Source of the DNA: Thiothrix eikelboomii
GTDB lineage: Bacteria > Pseudomonadota > Gammaproteobacteria > Thiotrichales > Thiotrichaceae
NCBI RefSeq assembly: GCF_900167255.1
Contig: NZ_FUYB01000029.1
Span: 1-35,964 of the forward strand
Length of the DNA: 35,964 nucleotides
Direction: 5' to 3'
Part shown: piece after piece, positions 14,734-22,814 of the stretch
How positions within the stretch are numbered: position 1 is the first letter of the stretch
Layout: each line of letters starts with the position of its first letter
The notes under the pieces: model-generated
What the model saw: only the letters and a program-made list of their open reading frames with translations
Told to the model about the DNA's origin: nothing
Databases searched by the model: none
Program-made: the position numbers and the translations under genes

Positions 14734-16284
14734 ATGGAAAATCAATACTTAAGCACAACTCGATTTGACTCATTCACCCTCGATGAGCGGATTTTAAAAT
14801 CGCTGCATGCCGCTGGTTTTGAATATTGCTCGCGTATTCAAGCTGAAACCTTGCCCTTGGCTCTGAATGGTCAGGATATTACCGGTCAGGCGCAGACTGG
14901 CACAGGGAAGACCGGCGCATTTTTGGTGGCAACCTTTCAGCGTTTGCTATCACAACCCTTAGTCGATGCTAAGCCCGGTTCAGTACGTTGCTTGATTCTT
15001 GCCCCGACCCGCGAACTAGCCATTCAAATTGCCCGTGATGCTGATGAGCTAGGTAAGTACACGGGCTTAAATACCGTCTTAGTGTATGGTGGGGCAGCTT
15101 ATGAAAAGCAACGCCAGCAATTTAGCCAAGCGGTAGATCTATTGATTGGTACGCCGGGGCGGGTAATTGATTATTGGAAACAAGGGGTGTTTGATTTTAA
15201 GCAAACCCAAGTTTTAGTGTTAGATGAAGCCGATCGTATGTTTGATATGGGCTTTATTCAAGATATTCGGTTTTTGCTACGGCGCTTACCTGAGCCAACC
15301 GCCCGCTTAAATATGCTGTTCTCCGCCACGCTCTCACAAAAAGTCTTGGAGCTAGCGTATGAGCACATGAATAATCCGGTACCTGTGAAAATAGAAACGG
15401 ATTCAGTCAGTGCGGATAATATTAGTGAGGCGATTTATTTTCCGGCTAACTCAGAAAAAATTCCCCTGTTAGTTGGCTTAATTCGTGAACTTGAACCGCA
15501 ACGTGCCATTGTATTTGTCAATACCAAGCATAATGCCGAACGCATTGAAGCCTATCTCAAGGTTAATCAGATTAAAGCCGCGATGATTTCCGGTGATGTG
15601 CGCCAAAGTAAACGCGAACGCTTTTTGAAAGATTTCGGCGAAGGGCGTTATCAAATTTTAATTGCTACCGATGTTGCAGCGCGGGGCTTGCATATTCCGG
15701 CGGTTTCACATGTATTCAATTTTGATTTGCCGCAATTAGCCGAAGATTATGTGCATCGAATTGGGCGGACTGCTCGTGCTGGAGCTTCCGGTGAGGCGCA
15801 TAGCTTTGCCTGCGAAGATACGGCTTTTTATCTGCCTGAAATTGAAGAATACACGGGTAAGACCTTACCTGTAGTGGCGATTAGCCCAGAGTTATTACCT
15901 GAAATCCAGCGTCCACAACGCGGTCACTCACAGCGTCCAGCGCAACGTCCAGCTGCTCATCATGAGCGCCATGATCGTGAGCAACGTAAAAAGCCGCCGC
16001 GTGAGAAATCACCTCAAGCTGTAGTAATGCCGGAACTAGAGCCAGAGCCTGTTAGATGGCAAGCAGACGATAAAGCAGCTGCATTACCACCGGATGAGCC
16101 AAAAGAGCTTGAACTCACTGCAGCTGTGCCAGCTCAAAAACCTAGACGGGTCGCCTCGATTGCTTATATGTTTGAAGAGAATAATTTAGAGCCGCTGGAG
16201 GCTGAGCCAGAGCCGCAGGTAAATCAACAGCATTCACATCAGCGGCGGCATAGAACTGCACCCCATAAGGGCAGGGGCAGTTAA
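14734..16284 (+). CDS. rhlB: DEAD-box RNA helicase, RhlB type
   Basis: An ATP-dependent RNA helicase. In relatives RhlB unwinds mRNA for the RNase E degradosome. From ATG 14734 (MENQYLSTTRFDSFTLD) it has the Q motif and RIQAETLPLAL, Walker A AQTGTGKT (53-60), PTREL, GTPGR, DEAD at 164-167 inside VLVLDEADRMFDMGF, SAT at 197-199, and HRIGRTARAG in the second domain. The start matches RhlB proteins; the longer frame adds a hydrophobic segment out of keeping with the family. After the core there is a ~120-residue low-complexity tail, first Arg/His/Pro-rich, then Glu/Pro-rich, then basic again. Such tails bind RNA or RNase E. No good ribosome-binding site precedes the start. Confidence 0.93.
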   Translation: MENQYLSTTRFDSFTLDERILKSLHAAGFEYCSRIQAETLPLALNGQDITGQAQTGTGKTGAFLVATFQRLLSQPLVDAKPGSVRCLILAPTRELAIQIARDADELGKYTGLNTVLVYGGAAYEKQRQQFSQAVDLLIGTPGRVIDYWKQGVFDFKQTQVLVLDEADRMFDMGFIQDIRFLLRRLPEPTARLNMLFSATLSQKVLELAYEHMNNPVPVKIETDSVSADNISEAIYFPANSEKIPLLVGLIRELEPQRAIVFVNTKHNAERIEAYLKVNQIKAAMISGDVRQSKRERFLKDFGEGRYQILIATDVAARGLHIPAVSHVFNFDLPQLAEDYVHRIGRTARAGASGEAHSFACEDTAFYLPEIEEYTGKTLPVVAISPELLPEIQRPQRGHSQRPAQRPAAHHERHDREQRKKPPREKSPQAVVMPELEPEPVRWQADDKAAALPPDEPKELELTAAVPAQKPRRVASIAYMFEENNLEPLEAEPEPQVNQQHSHQRRHRTAPHKGRGS

Positions 16285-16291
16285 GCATTAA

Positions 16292-16328
16292 CAAGCCACC
16301 GACCGTGGGTGGCTTGGGTTTTGGTTTT
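16292..16328 (+). terminator. Rho-independent terminator after rhlB
   Basis: A perfect nine-base stem, CAAGCCACC (16292-16300) against GGTGGCTTG (16308-16316), with a seven-base loop and two runs of four T separated by GG. It lies between the convergent rhlB and aspS and could serve both, though the minus-strand side has few T. Confidence 0.8.
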
Positions 16329-16349
16329 GAATCAGGCTAGTTAAGCCAA

Positions 16350-18128
16350 TTAAGCGCTGGTTTTCTCCGGCAATTTCACCCGAATATTCAATTCACGCAA
16401 TTGACGCATGCCAACAGGGGCGGGAGCATCTGTTAAGGGGCAAGCAGCGGTTTGGGTTTTCGGGAAGGCCATCACATCACGAATGGATTGACTGCCTGTC
16501 ATCAGCATAATCAACCGATCCAAGCCAAAAGCTAAACCTCCGTGCGGCGGGCAGCCATATTTAAGTGCATTCAGCAAGAAACCGAATTTCTCTTCTGCTT
16601 CTTCGGCGCTAATGCCCAATAAGCTAAAGACCGCGCTTTGCATTTCAGGGCGATGAATACGCACTGAGCCGCCCCCGACTTCTGTACCGTTTAAGACCAT
16701 ATCATAGGCAATGGACAGTGCTTCACCCGGATTAGCCGCCAACTCTTCTGGCGTACATTTCGGTGCGGTGAAGGGATGATGCAGAGCAGCCCAACGTTTT
16801 TCTTTCTCATCCCATTCAAACATCGGGAAGTCGACGACCCAAAGGGCAGCCCATTCCGAGGTGAGTAATTGACGATCATGGCCTAATTTGATGCGCAAAG
16901 CGCCGATTGCATCATTGACGACTTTAGCCTTATCTGCACCGAAGAAAATCAAGTCGCCCGTTTGCGCACCCGTGCGCTCTAAAATACCTTTCACCACTTC
17001 TTCAGGTAGGAATTTTAGAATCGGTGATTGTAAACCGTCTAAGCCAGCACTGAGGTCATTGATTTTGATATAAGCCAAGCCTTTTGCACCATAGCGGGCA
17101 ACAAAGGCCGTGTAATCGTCGATTTCTTTGCGGGATAAATCACTGCCATTCGGTAAGCGTAAAGCCACTACACGGCTATCGGGGTCTTTAGCTGGGGCTG
17201 CAAAAACTTTGAATTCAACCGCTTTCATTAAATCACTGACGTCGACAAATTCCAAAGGAATACGCAGATCTGGCTTATCAGAACCAAAGCGGAACATGGC
17301 TTCGGCATAAGTCATGTGCGGGAATTGTGTGGGCAATTCGACGCTCAGCAGGGTCTTGAACATGTCACGAATCATGGCTTCAACCATACCCATAATCTGC
17401 TCTTCATGCATAAATGAAGTTTCGATATCGAGCTGGGTGAATTCCGGCTGGCGATCAGCACGTAAGTCTTCATCACGGAAGCAGCGCGCAAATTGGTAGT
17501 AGCGATCCATGCCCGACATCATCAGCAATTGTTTAAATAATTGCGGTGACTGCGGCAGGGCAAAAAATGAACCCGGATGGGTGCGGCTGGGAACTAAATA
17601 ATCCCGCGCACCTTCTGGGGTTGCTTTGGTAAGCATCGGCGTTTCAATATCAAGAAAGCCATTCTCTTCCAGATAACGGCGCATAAAGCCCGTCGCTTTG
17701 GCGCGTAATTGCAAGCGCTGCTGCATTTCAGGGCGGCGCAGGTCAATATAGCGATAAGTTAAGCGCTTTTCTTCACCTACCCCGGTTTCGTCTAATTGGA
17801 AGGGTGGGGTTTCAGCCGCATTCAACACCGTGAGTTCTAAGCCGAGCACTTCAACTTGACCACTGTGCAAATTATCATTAGTCGTACCTGTTGGGCGGCG
17901 ACGGACTCGGCCTTTGACTTGTAAAACATATTCATTGCGCACGCGCTCAGCCGTGGCGAATACCTCAGCCCGATCAGGATCAAACACCACTTGCACCAGC
18001 CCCTCACGGTCGCGCAGGTCAATGAAGATAACTCCACCGTGATCACGCCGACGGTTTACCCAACCACAGAGAGTAATTTCCTGATCCAGCAGGGATTCAT
18101 CCACCTGCCCGCAATAATGACTACGCAT
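16350..18128 (-). CDS. aspS: Aspartyl-tRNA synthetase, probably non-discriminating
   Basis: Attaches aspartate to tRNA-Asp; a class II synthetase of 592 residues. The start ATG 18128 is preceded by AGGAA, and the N terminus [14 protein letters not shown] matches the family. The N-terminal OB fold reads the anticodon. Motif 2 is [18 protein letters not shown] (from residue 217), and motif 3 is [15 protein letters not shown] near the C terminus. The bacterial GAD insertion domain is present between them. The anticodon-binding part has RRRDHGG (His30) and PTGTTN (Gly81), as in the relaxed-specificity Pseudomonas enzyme, where E. coli has RRRDLGS and a Lys-containing loop. This predicts that it also charges tRNA-Asn with Asp, to be amidated by GatCAB (not in the window). 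Confidence 0.95.
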   Translation of the reverse strand: MRSHYCGQVDESLLDQEITLCGWVNRRRDHGGVIFIDLRDREGLVQVVFDPDRAEVFATAERVRNEYVLQVKGRVRRRPTGTTNDNLHSGQVEVLGLELTVLNAAETPPFQLDETGVGEEKRLTYRYIDLRRPEMQQRLQLRAKATGFMRRYLEENGFLDIETPMLTKATPEGARDYLVPSRTHPGSFFALPQSPQLFKQLLMMSGMDRYYQFARCFRDEDLRADRQPEFTQLDIETSFMHEEQIMGMVEAMIRDMFKTLLSVELPTQFPHMTYAEAMFRFGSDKPDLRIPLEFVDVSDLMKAVEFKVFAAPAKDPDSRVVALRLPNGSDLSRKEIDDYTAFVARYGAKGLAYIKINDLSAGLDGLQSPILKFLPEEVVKGILERTGAQTGDLIFFGADKAKVVNDAIGALRIKLGHDRQLLTSEWAALWVVDFPMFEWDEKEKRWAALHHPFTAPKCTPEELAANPGEALSIAYDMVLNGTEVGGGSVRIHRPEMQSAVFSLLGISAEEAEEKFGFLLNALKYGCPPHGGLAFGLDRLIMLMTGSQSIRDVMAFPKTQTAACPLTDAPAPVGMRQLRELNIRVKLPEKTSA

Positions 18129-18214
18129 ACTTATTATTCCTGAAATTCGATATGTCTTAGCAAAGGCCGAAATGTTAAGCCCTGACAGGATTCTGTGCAA
18201 GCAAGAAAGCTAGC

Positions 18215-18301
18215 TAAGCCCGCTTTGGCAAGCGTCTGCCAAGTTTGCCACAGCCTATGCAAACTACGTTCAGATTCAAAGCCGCAAGGTGCTGCGATTT
18301 C
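18215..18301. repeat. 87-bp dispersed direct repeat, copy 1
   Basis: Identical to 22689-22775 except for one base. It contains two perfect inverted repeats: TTGGCA (18225) with TGCCAA (18237), and AGTTTGC (18242) with GCAAACT (18259). The third, CCGCA-AGG-TGCTG, is imperfect here and perfect in copy 2. Flanking sequence outside the 87 bases differs between the copies. Together they bracket the protease/lipoprotein islet. Confidence 0.9.
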
Positions 18302-18539
18302 GGGTAGGGCTAAATGGGTTGGCTTAAAGAGTAATCCAATTCCAACGAGTGTGTATCAGTGTTTATCAAATATGAATAAAATACAAGCAAATTGGAATTG
18401 ACAAATGTTTTTTCAATATGCTTAACTGCCGATCCAATAAAAAAACTACCTTTATGCTAACTGAATGAAAGAATAAAGGGGCTGTAGATTGATTATGTAG
18501 AGAGTAATTCGTTTTTTAGTTACAAAAGGAAATTGTTTT
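18302..18539. other. Intergenic region upstream of the metzincin gene
   Basis: AT-rich, with no reading frame that I trust. It holds a perfect TTGACA at 18397-18402, but no good -10 at the correct distance. CAATTCC (about 18338) has a complementary GGAATTG (about 18393), some 50 bases apart. AAAGGA at 18525-18530 is the ribosome-binding site for the ATG at 18540. Confidence 0.5.
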
Positions 18540-18630
18540 ATGAAAATGTATTGCTCGTCTCGGTAGACGATTTTCGCCTACTGTTTTAGCAGGTGCTATT
18601 AGTTTAGCGCTGCTCGCCTCTTATTCATCT
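18540..18630 (+). other. Signal-peptide region of the metzincin gene, out of frame
   Basis: AAAGGAAATTGTTTT leads to ATG 18540, but that frame stops at TAG 18564 after eight codons (MKMYCSSR). The next frame, open from 18544 into the protease, encodes RRFSP, then the hydrophobic TVLAGAISLALLASYSS, then LQA and the mature DET. Removing one base near 18558-18566 joins the two into a well-formed signal peptide of about 33 residues with an SRRRF twin-arginine-like motif. This is either a real frameshift mutation or a sequence error. Confidence 0.8.
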
Positions 18631-20679
18631 TTGCAAGCGGATGAAACAGTTTGGAATGATAATTTGCCGGATAGCGTTGCTACCGAGTCTGCACAAACCC
18701 CTTCAAGCTCTACACCGTCATTGGAGAGGTTTCGAGCGCTTCAGTTAGATGAAAAGCGTCTTGATGAACAATTGGCGGTGTTGAGTGAAACACGTCAAAC
18801 TTCTACAGATGTTTCGTCGGGTTTAACGATCAGTTTACCTTTGCCGGATTGCAGTTTTGCACACGTTGAACTCGTTCCTGATCATGTGTTAGCGCCTGAA
18901 TTAGAAAAGCAGCATCCTGAATTAAAAGTTTGGTCGGTGATGGGTGGGGATAAACGTGTGGTGGGTGGGGTGGTGGATCGAACGCCCTTAGGTCTGCATG
19001 CCATGTTGGAGCTGCGCAGTGGGGATACGGTGTTTATTGATCCTGATGAGTCGGTGAAGGGTCAGCGCCGCTATGTGAGTTTTAGCAAGCGGAATAATCC
19101 GAAAGCCTTTGCAGCGGCGATGAAAGGATTCAAGTGTGGGAATCATGATCATGATCATGCTAAAGATGATTTAGTACAGAAGCTGCTAGATACTGAGCCG
19201 CAACCCACTGCTGAGCGCGGTTCAACGCGGGTATTGGGACAAAACCTAAATACCTACAAGCTTGCATTAGCAACGACTGCTGAGTTTACCCAAGCTAATG
19301 GCGGAGCAACGACGACCAATCAGCGTTTGTTTACTTTGATTGCACGGGTGAACCAAATTTTCCAACGAGATTTGAGTATCAAGTTTAATTTAGTGGGAGG
19401 TACAAGCATTATCCAAACTAATTTAGGGGATGCCGCTCAAGTGGGGGATGGTTTGGGAGATGGTTATTCAAATTTCGACAAGACAGGCAATTTGCTCTTA
19501 CCTCAAAATCAAACAATGCTAGACAGTGTTTTAGGTGTAAATGGGTATGATGTTGGGCATGTATTGACGACCGGTGGTGTTGGTTGGGGGCAATTATTCA
19601 CTCCCTGTTCATCACAAAAGGCTCGTGGAACGTCTGCAATCTCAACCCCATTAGGAAGTACGGCTGCGATTGAAGGGGCTGCGATTGATATGCTGGCGCA
19701 TGAGCTAGGGCATCAATTTGGGGCTAGACATACCTTTAATGCGTCTACAGGTCTAGATTGTGCTGCTGTAAACGGTCAACCAACTAGAGACGCAGGTGGT
19801 GCGGTCGAACCGGGTGCTGGTACGACCATTATGTCGTATGCGGGACAGTGTTCTGGTAACAATATACTCCCTGCACCAACAACGGGCAGTACTTCGGAGG
19901 CCATGTTCCATGCTCACACCCTACAATTGATGACAGCTTTTGCCCATAATGGTGGCGGAAACACTTGTGGCACTCGTCCTGCCATTATTAATCCGAATAC
20001 TGGTTTAACCAATCGTAATCCAACTATGAGCATGCCCGCTCAAGTTTATATCCCAGCCCGTACACCGTTTACTTTACCCGTCGTGACGACGACCGATGCT
20101 GATAATGATCCGATTTCTTATGCTTGGGATCAAATCAATATTGGGGGAACAGCCGCTAACAAAAATCAGGATAGAATCAACTCAGCCTTGATTCGTTCGC
20201 GTCTCCCTCAATACGGTAATAGCAGCCGCACAATTCCCAATTTGCCTGCATTATTGGCAGGTACGGCGGTGGATGGTGAGCATTTACCTATCACAACGCG
20301 GGTTCTGAACTTCCGCTTGGTGGCGCGTGACCAGCGTGGTGGGGTGGCTCAGGGGAATTATGTGGTGAATGTTCGTAATACGGGGGCAGCGTTTAGTGTG
20401 CCTAATACGATGTTGCCTGCCAGTGGAGCGATTAAGATTAGTTGGAATGTGGCAGGAACGAATGCCAGCCCGATTAATTGCTCGCAAGTCAATATCTCAC
20501 TTATTAATGCTACGGGTGTGGCTTATGCGAATCTAGGGACTCATAACAATACGGGTATTACAGCCAACACAGTGCGATTACCCGCTACGATTCAAACGGG
20601 AAGTCGGGTGAAAGTGGCCTGTAGCAATAATATTTTCTTTGCAATTTCGGGGCGAAATCCAACCGTGGCGGCCCCTTAA
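18631..20679 (+). CDS. Secreted metzincin metalloprotease (reprolysin-like)
   Basis: An extracellular zinc endopeptidase. The coordinates start at TTG 18631, the first residue after the hydrophobic core; the true start is probably ATG 18540, put out of frame by a single base. Counting from 18631, a prodomain-like region runs to about residue 200. The catalytic domain begins near TYKLALATTAEFTQ. The zinc site is H357-E-L-G-H361-QFGAR-H367, and the Met-turn is at M401 (TTIMSYAGQC), the full metzincin signature. After residue 440 there is a beta-rich tail with a cadherin/PKD-like look (TTDADNDPISYAWDQ) and a final domain with two cysteines. The first lipoprotein gene starts 28 bases after the stop, so they are likely cotranscribed. 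The natural substrate is unknown. Confidence 0.85.
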   Translation: MQADETVWNDNLPDSVATESAQTPSSSTPSLERFRALQLDEKRLDEQLAVLSETRQTSTDVSSGLTISLPLPDCSFAHVELVPDHVLAPELEKQHPELKVWSVMGGDKRVVGGVVDRTPLGLHAMLELRSGDTVFIDPDESVKGQRRYVSFSKRNNPKAFAAAMKGFKCGNHDHDHAKDDLVQKLLDTEPQPTAERGSTRVLGQNLNTYKLALATTAEFTQANGGATTTNQRLFTLIARVNQIFQRDLSIKFNLVGGTSIIQTNLGDAAQVGDGLGDGYSNFDKTGNLLLPQNQTMLDSVLGVNGYDVGHVLTTGGVGWGQLFTPCSSQKARGTSAISTPLGSTAAIEGAAIDMLAHELGHQFGARHTFNASTGLDCAAVNGQPTRDAGGAVEPGAGTTIMSYAGQCSGNNILPAPTTGSTSEAMFHAHTLQLMTAFAHNGGGNTCGTRPAIINPNTGLTNRNPTMSMPAQVYIPARTPFTLPVVTTTDADNDPISYAWDQINIGGTAANKNQDRINSALIRSRLPQYGNSSRTIPNLPALLAGTAVDGEHLPITTRVLNFRLVARDQRGGVAQGNYVVNVRNTGAAFSVPNTMLPASGAIKISWNVAGTNASPINCSQVNISLINATGVAYANLGTHNNTGITANTVRLPATIQTGSRVKVACSNNIFFAISGRNPTVAAP

Positions 20680-20707
20680 ATCTATTCATATCGTTGAGGA
20701 ATTTCTG

Positions 20708-21265
20708 ATGAAACAATCATTGTTAACCGCCCTTTGCCTCGCCTCAGTCGTGGGTTGTGTTCCGCCGAATGCAGTGAGTATGGGGCAGGAGCAAATGCCG
20801 ACGGGACAAAGCCAGACGGTGGCGGCTAAAAGTGCTTTGCGTGTAGTGGGTAATACGATCTATTTTTTGAATGCGCCACCGGATAAGGTCAAGCCGAAGG
20901 ATTTCAAAGACCAAAAGGCGATTGATGCTCATTACACGGTTTTATCAGCAGCACTCAAAAAGCGCAATCCGACTCAAGATGCCCGTTTCGCCTTTGGTAA
21001 GGGTATGCGGTATTTTTTTACTAGCAATGGGCGAAATGCAGCAGGTGGTAGGGGAAATCCTTTTGGTTTTGGCGCTCCAGAAATGGTAAAGCACTGTCCA
21101 AGCGCCCATTCTCAATTTAAATTTATAGAGGGATATAAGTTTGGTGAGTATTCGGGTGAGTGTTTAGCAGATAGCAGACCTTGCCGAGATTATATAATCT
21201 CTACTGATACATATATGCTTTCTTGGAACAAAGAAATGGCACGCCTGTGTCACGGTGGTAAGTAG
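20708..21265 (+). CDS. Cys-rich lipoprotein of unknown family, paralogue 1
   Basis: ATG 20708 follows GAGGA at the right distance; 185 residues. Lipobox SVVGC with Cys17. The first ~95 residues, including SALRVVGNTIYFLNAPPDKV and the DFKDQKAIDAHY helix, are nearly identical to paralogue 2. The C-terminal half has diverged but keeps four cysteines and a shared pattern: KHC, GEC, PCRDY, then a Tyr-Met/Trp-Asn segment and MARLC near the end. Periplasmic disulfides would be expected. No family was recognised. It lies 28 bases after the metzincin gene, so an inhibitor, chaperone or substrate role for that protease is a possible inference. A terminator hairpin follows. Confidence 0.8.
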   Translation: MKQSLLTALCLASVVGCVPPNAVSMGQEQMPTGQSQTVAAKSALRVVGNTIYFLNAPPDKVKPKDFKDQKAIDAHYTVLSAALKKRNPTQDARFAFGKGMRYFFTSNGRNAAGGRGNPFGFGAPEMVKHCPSAHSQFKFIEGYKFGEYSGECLADSRPCRDYIISTDTYMLSWNKEMARLCHGGK

Positions 21266-21278
21266 TCGACAAGAAGAC

Positions 21279-21302
21279 AGGGCATGGCGAAGGTCATGCC
21301 CT
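21279..21302 (+). terminator. Hairpin after lipoprotein paralogue 1
   Basis: A perfect stem, AGGGCATG (21279-21286) against CATGCCCT (21295-21302), loop GCGAAGGT. Only short T pairs follow. The same hairpin with one loop change lies after paralogue 2, and a decayed version after the third copy. Confidence 0.65.
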
Positions 21303-21320
21303 ACTTAGTAAAGGATCACT

Positions 21321-21887
21321 ATGAAACAATCATTGTTAACCGCTCTCTGTCTTGCTTCTGTGGTCGGCTGTGTTCCGCCGAATGCAGTGAGTATGGATGA
21401 GGGGCAAATGCCGACGGGACAAAGCCAGACGGTGGCTACTAAAAGCGCTTTGCGTGTGGTGGGTAATACGATCTATTTTCTGAATGCTCCACCGGATAAG
21501 GTGAAACTAAAAGATTTTAAAGATGAAAAGGCTATCAATGCTCACTACACCACTTTATTGTCAGCGCTTAAGAAGCGCAACCCGGTTCAGGATGCTCGTT
21601 TTGCTTTTAATCATGGGATGCGACATTTTTTGACTTATAATGGAGTTAATGTAGAGCAGGGTAGAGGAAATCCACTAGGTTTAGGATCTCCAGAAGTTGA
21701 GAAACGTTGTCCAGGTTCTTTAACTCGATTTAAGCAATTTGAAGGTGTGCAGTTTATCCAGACAGGCGAATGCTCCCATGAGCGTCCCTCTTGTTGGAAT
21801 TATTCATTTGCTGTTGGTGATGCCTATATGCGTCCTTGGAACCAAGAAATGGCTCGCTTGTGTTGGGGCGGTAAGCTTCCACAATAA
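21321..21887 (+). CDS. Cys-rich lipoprotein of unknown family, paralogue 2
   Basis: ATG 21321 follows AAGGA; 188 residues with the same lipobox (SVVGC, Cys17) as paralogue 1. In the signal-peptide part almost all base differences from paralogue 1 are synonymous, and the mature N-terminal segment is nearly identical at the base level. From about residue 100 onward the two differ widely, while keeping the cysteine positions (KRC, GEC, SCWNY, MARLC) and the aromatic DAYMRPWN segment. This is a tandem duplication whose C-terminal half has changed faster. That suggests the lipid-anchored N terminus has a common role and the C-terminal half a variable partner. The function is unknown. Confidence 0.8.
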   Translation: MKQSLLTALCLASVVGCVPPNAVSMDEGQMPTGQSQTVATKSALRVVGNTIYFLNAPPDKVKLKDFKDEKAINAHYTTLLSALKKRNPVQDARFAFNHGMRHFLTYNGVNVEQGRGNPLGLGSPEVEKRCPGSLTRFKQFEGVQFIQTGECSHERPSCWNYSFAVGDAYMRPWNQEMARLCWGGKLPQ

Positions 21888-21909
21888 GAGCCGATAGCTA
21901 CTCGTATTG

Positions 21910-21931
21910 GGGCATGGCGCAGGTCATGCCC
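21910..21931 (+). terminator. Hairpin after lipoprotein paralogue 2
   Basis: Stem GGGCATG (21910-21916) against CATGCCC (21925-21931), loop GCGCAGGT, followed by TGATTTTAT. It is a near copy of the hairpin at 21279 and was duplicated along with the gene. Confidence 0.7.
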
Positions 21932-21939
21932 TGATTTTA

Positions 21940-22080
21940 TCACTTAGATTCAAGCTGCTCCGAAACTTGCCTAACCTGCAACGGCAATTCAATACTAATC
22001 CTTAAACCACCCTCAGCCTGATTGCTTGCCCGAATATTCCCGCTATGGCTATCAATCACCCGTCGTGCTAAACCTAAATC
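21940..22080 (-). pseudogene. C-terminal remnant of a histidine kinase
   Basis: On the minus strand the frame ending with TGA at 21940 encodes 46 residues beginning DLGLARRVIDSHSGNIRAS and continuing EGGLRISIELPL. That is the G2 box and final strands of a HATPase_c kinase domain (usual form GLGLA..IVE.H.G.I). The part that should lie upstream, including the H box and N box, is missing: the frame meets a stop at 22081. It therefore looks like the tail of a sensor kinase cut off when this islet formed. It cannot be functional alone. Confidence 0.65.
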
Positions 22081-22113
22081 TTAGCCTTTGATATGATGAA
22101 TCAGGAGTATTGA

Positions 22114-22655
22114 ATGAAAACTTATGTCTGGACTTTAGTAGGGGTTTTGGTGGTTTCTATGGGCTGCTCATCTACCGACTCGAATCTTGCCTATGCGGGT
22201 GTGAAACGAGAGCAAACAAAGCCATTGCCGCGTTTAATGGGGGATACGTGGCAATTCTTTAGTTAGACGCAGGATAAACGGGAGGGTTATTTCAAAGATA
22301 AAAAGGCAGTGGAGGCTTATTTCAAGCCTTGAAGAGGCGCAATCCAGCGGCGGATGCCAAGGCAGCGGCGGAAAGGGGGCAATGTTTATTGTTGGGGATG
22401 TATTATGGCCCCAGTGCTGCTGTGTATACGAGAGGCGATGCGTGGCAGCGGTTTGGTTCAGTTAAATTCAAGGATGATGCTAGTTTCAGGCAATGCCTCG
22501 GCTCTGGTTATAAGCGCTTGAAAGGCAGCAGCAATATGATGGATTGCAAAGGTGTTCAGTCGTGCGAGTTTTATAGTGGTACAGCTGAAGCTTATGTCTA
22601 CCGCTTCAATAATGTGATGGTGACGTACTGTAATAAACCTGTTAAAAGTAAATAA
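22114..22655 (+). pseudogene. Decayed third member of the Cys-rich lipoprotein family
   Basis: AGGAG precedes ATG 22114, which opens a good lipoprotein signal (VVSMGC, Cys18), but the frame stops at TAG 22264 after 50 codons. Family similarity continues past it (GYFKDKKAVEAYF). It then shifts frame near 22325, where about ten residues are missing compared with the paralogues, and goes on as ALKRRNPAADAKAAAERG to a stop at 22653. The C-terminal part keeps the family pattern: RQC, MDC, SCEFY, EAYVYRFN, VTYC. An in-frame ATG at 22329 could make a 108-residue fragment without a signal. One stop plus one frameshift with a deletion make this a pseudogene. A degenerate copy of the GGGCATG hairpin follows at about 22660-22682. 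Confidence 0.75.
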
Positions 22656-22688
22656 CCATTGGGCAATGACGCAGGGCATGCTATCGCT

Positions 22689-22775
22689 TAAGCCCGCTTT
22701 GGCAAGCGTCTGCCAAGTTTGCCACAGCCTATGCAAACTACGTTCAGATTCAAAGCCGCAAGGTGCGGCGATTTC
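22689..22775. repeat. 87-bp dispersed direct repeat, copy 2
   Basis: Matches 18215-18301 with a single base change, same orientation, 4474 bases away. The change makes the third inverted repeat perfect: CCGCA (22756) with TGCGG (22764). In both copies the minus strand is open for the whole unit (ESERSLHRLWQTWQTLAKAG), but the surrounding frames differ and have no credible start. I read this as a non-coding repeat or a shared gene scrap. Confidence 0.9.
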
Positions 22776-22814
22776 TAATCAGGCAGCACGAGCGAATAAA
22801 TTGGGTGCTTGGTA

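Noticed and set aside
18255-18285. tRNA-like T-arm (GTTCAGATTC) in the 87-bp repeat
   Set aside because: No acceptor stem, anticodon arm or CCA end can be drawn around it.
18215-18301. 87-bp repeats as integron attC sites
   Set aside because: They are not placed one per gene cassette, I do not see the paired RYYYAAC/GTTRRRY core ends at the edges, and no integrase is in the window.
18560-18570. Programmed +1 frameshift at CGG-TAG in the metzincin signal peptide
   Set aside because: Slippage of the P-site tRNA from CGG to GGT would pair badly, and there is no upstream Shine-Dalgarno-like stimulator at the spacing seen in prfB. A plain one-base lesion or error is simpler.
22458-22736. Minus-strand frame of 92 codons over the third lipoprotein and the repeat
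   Set aside because: It is antisense to a recognised family member, has no ribosome-binding site, and owes its open state to the coding strand and the repeat.
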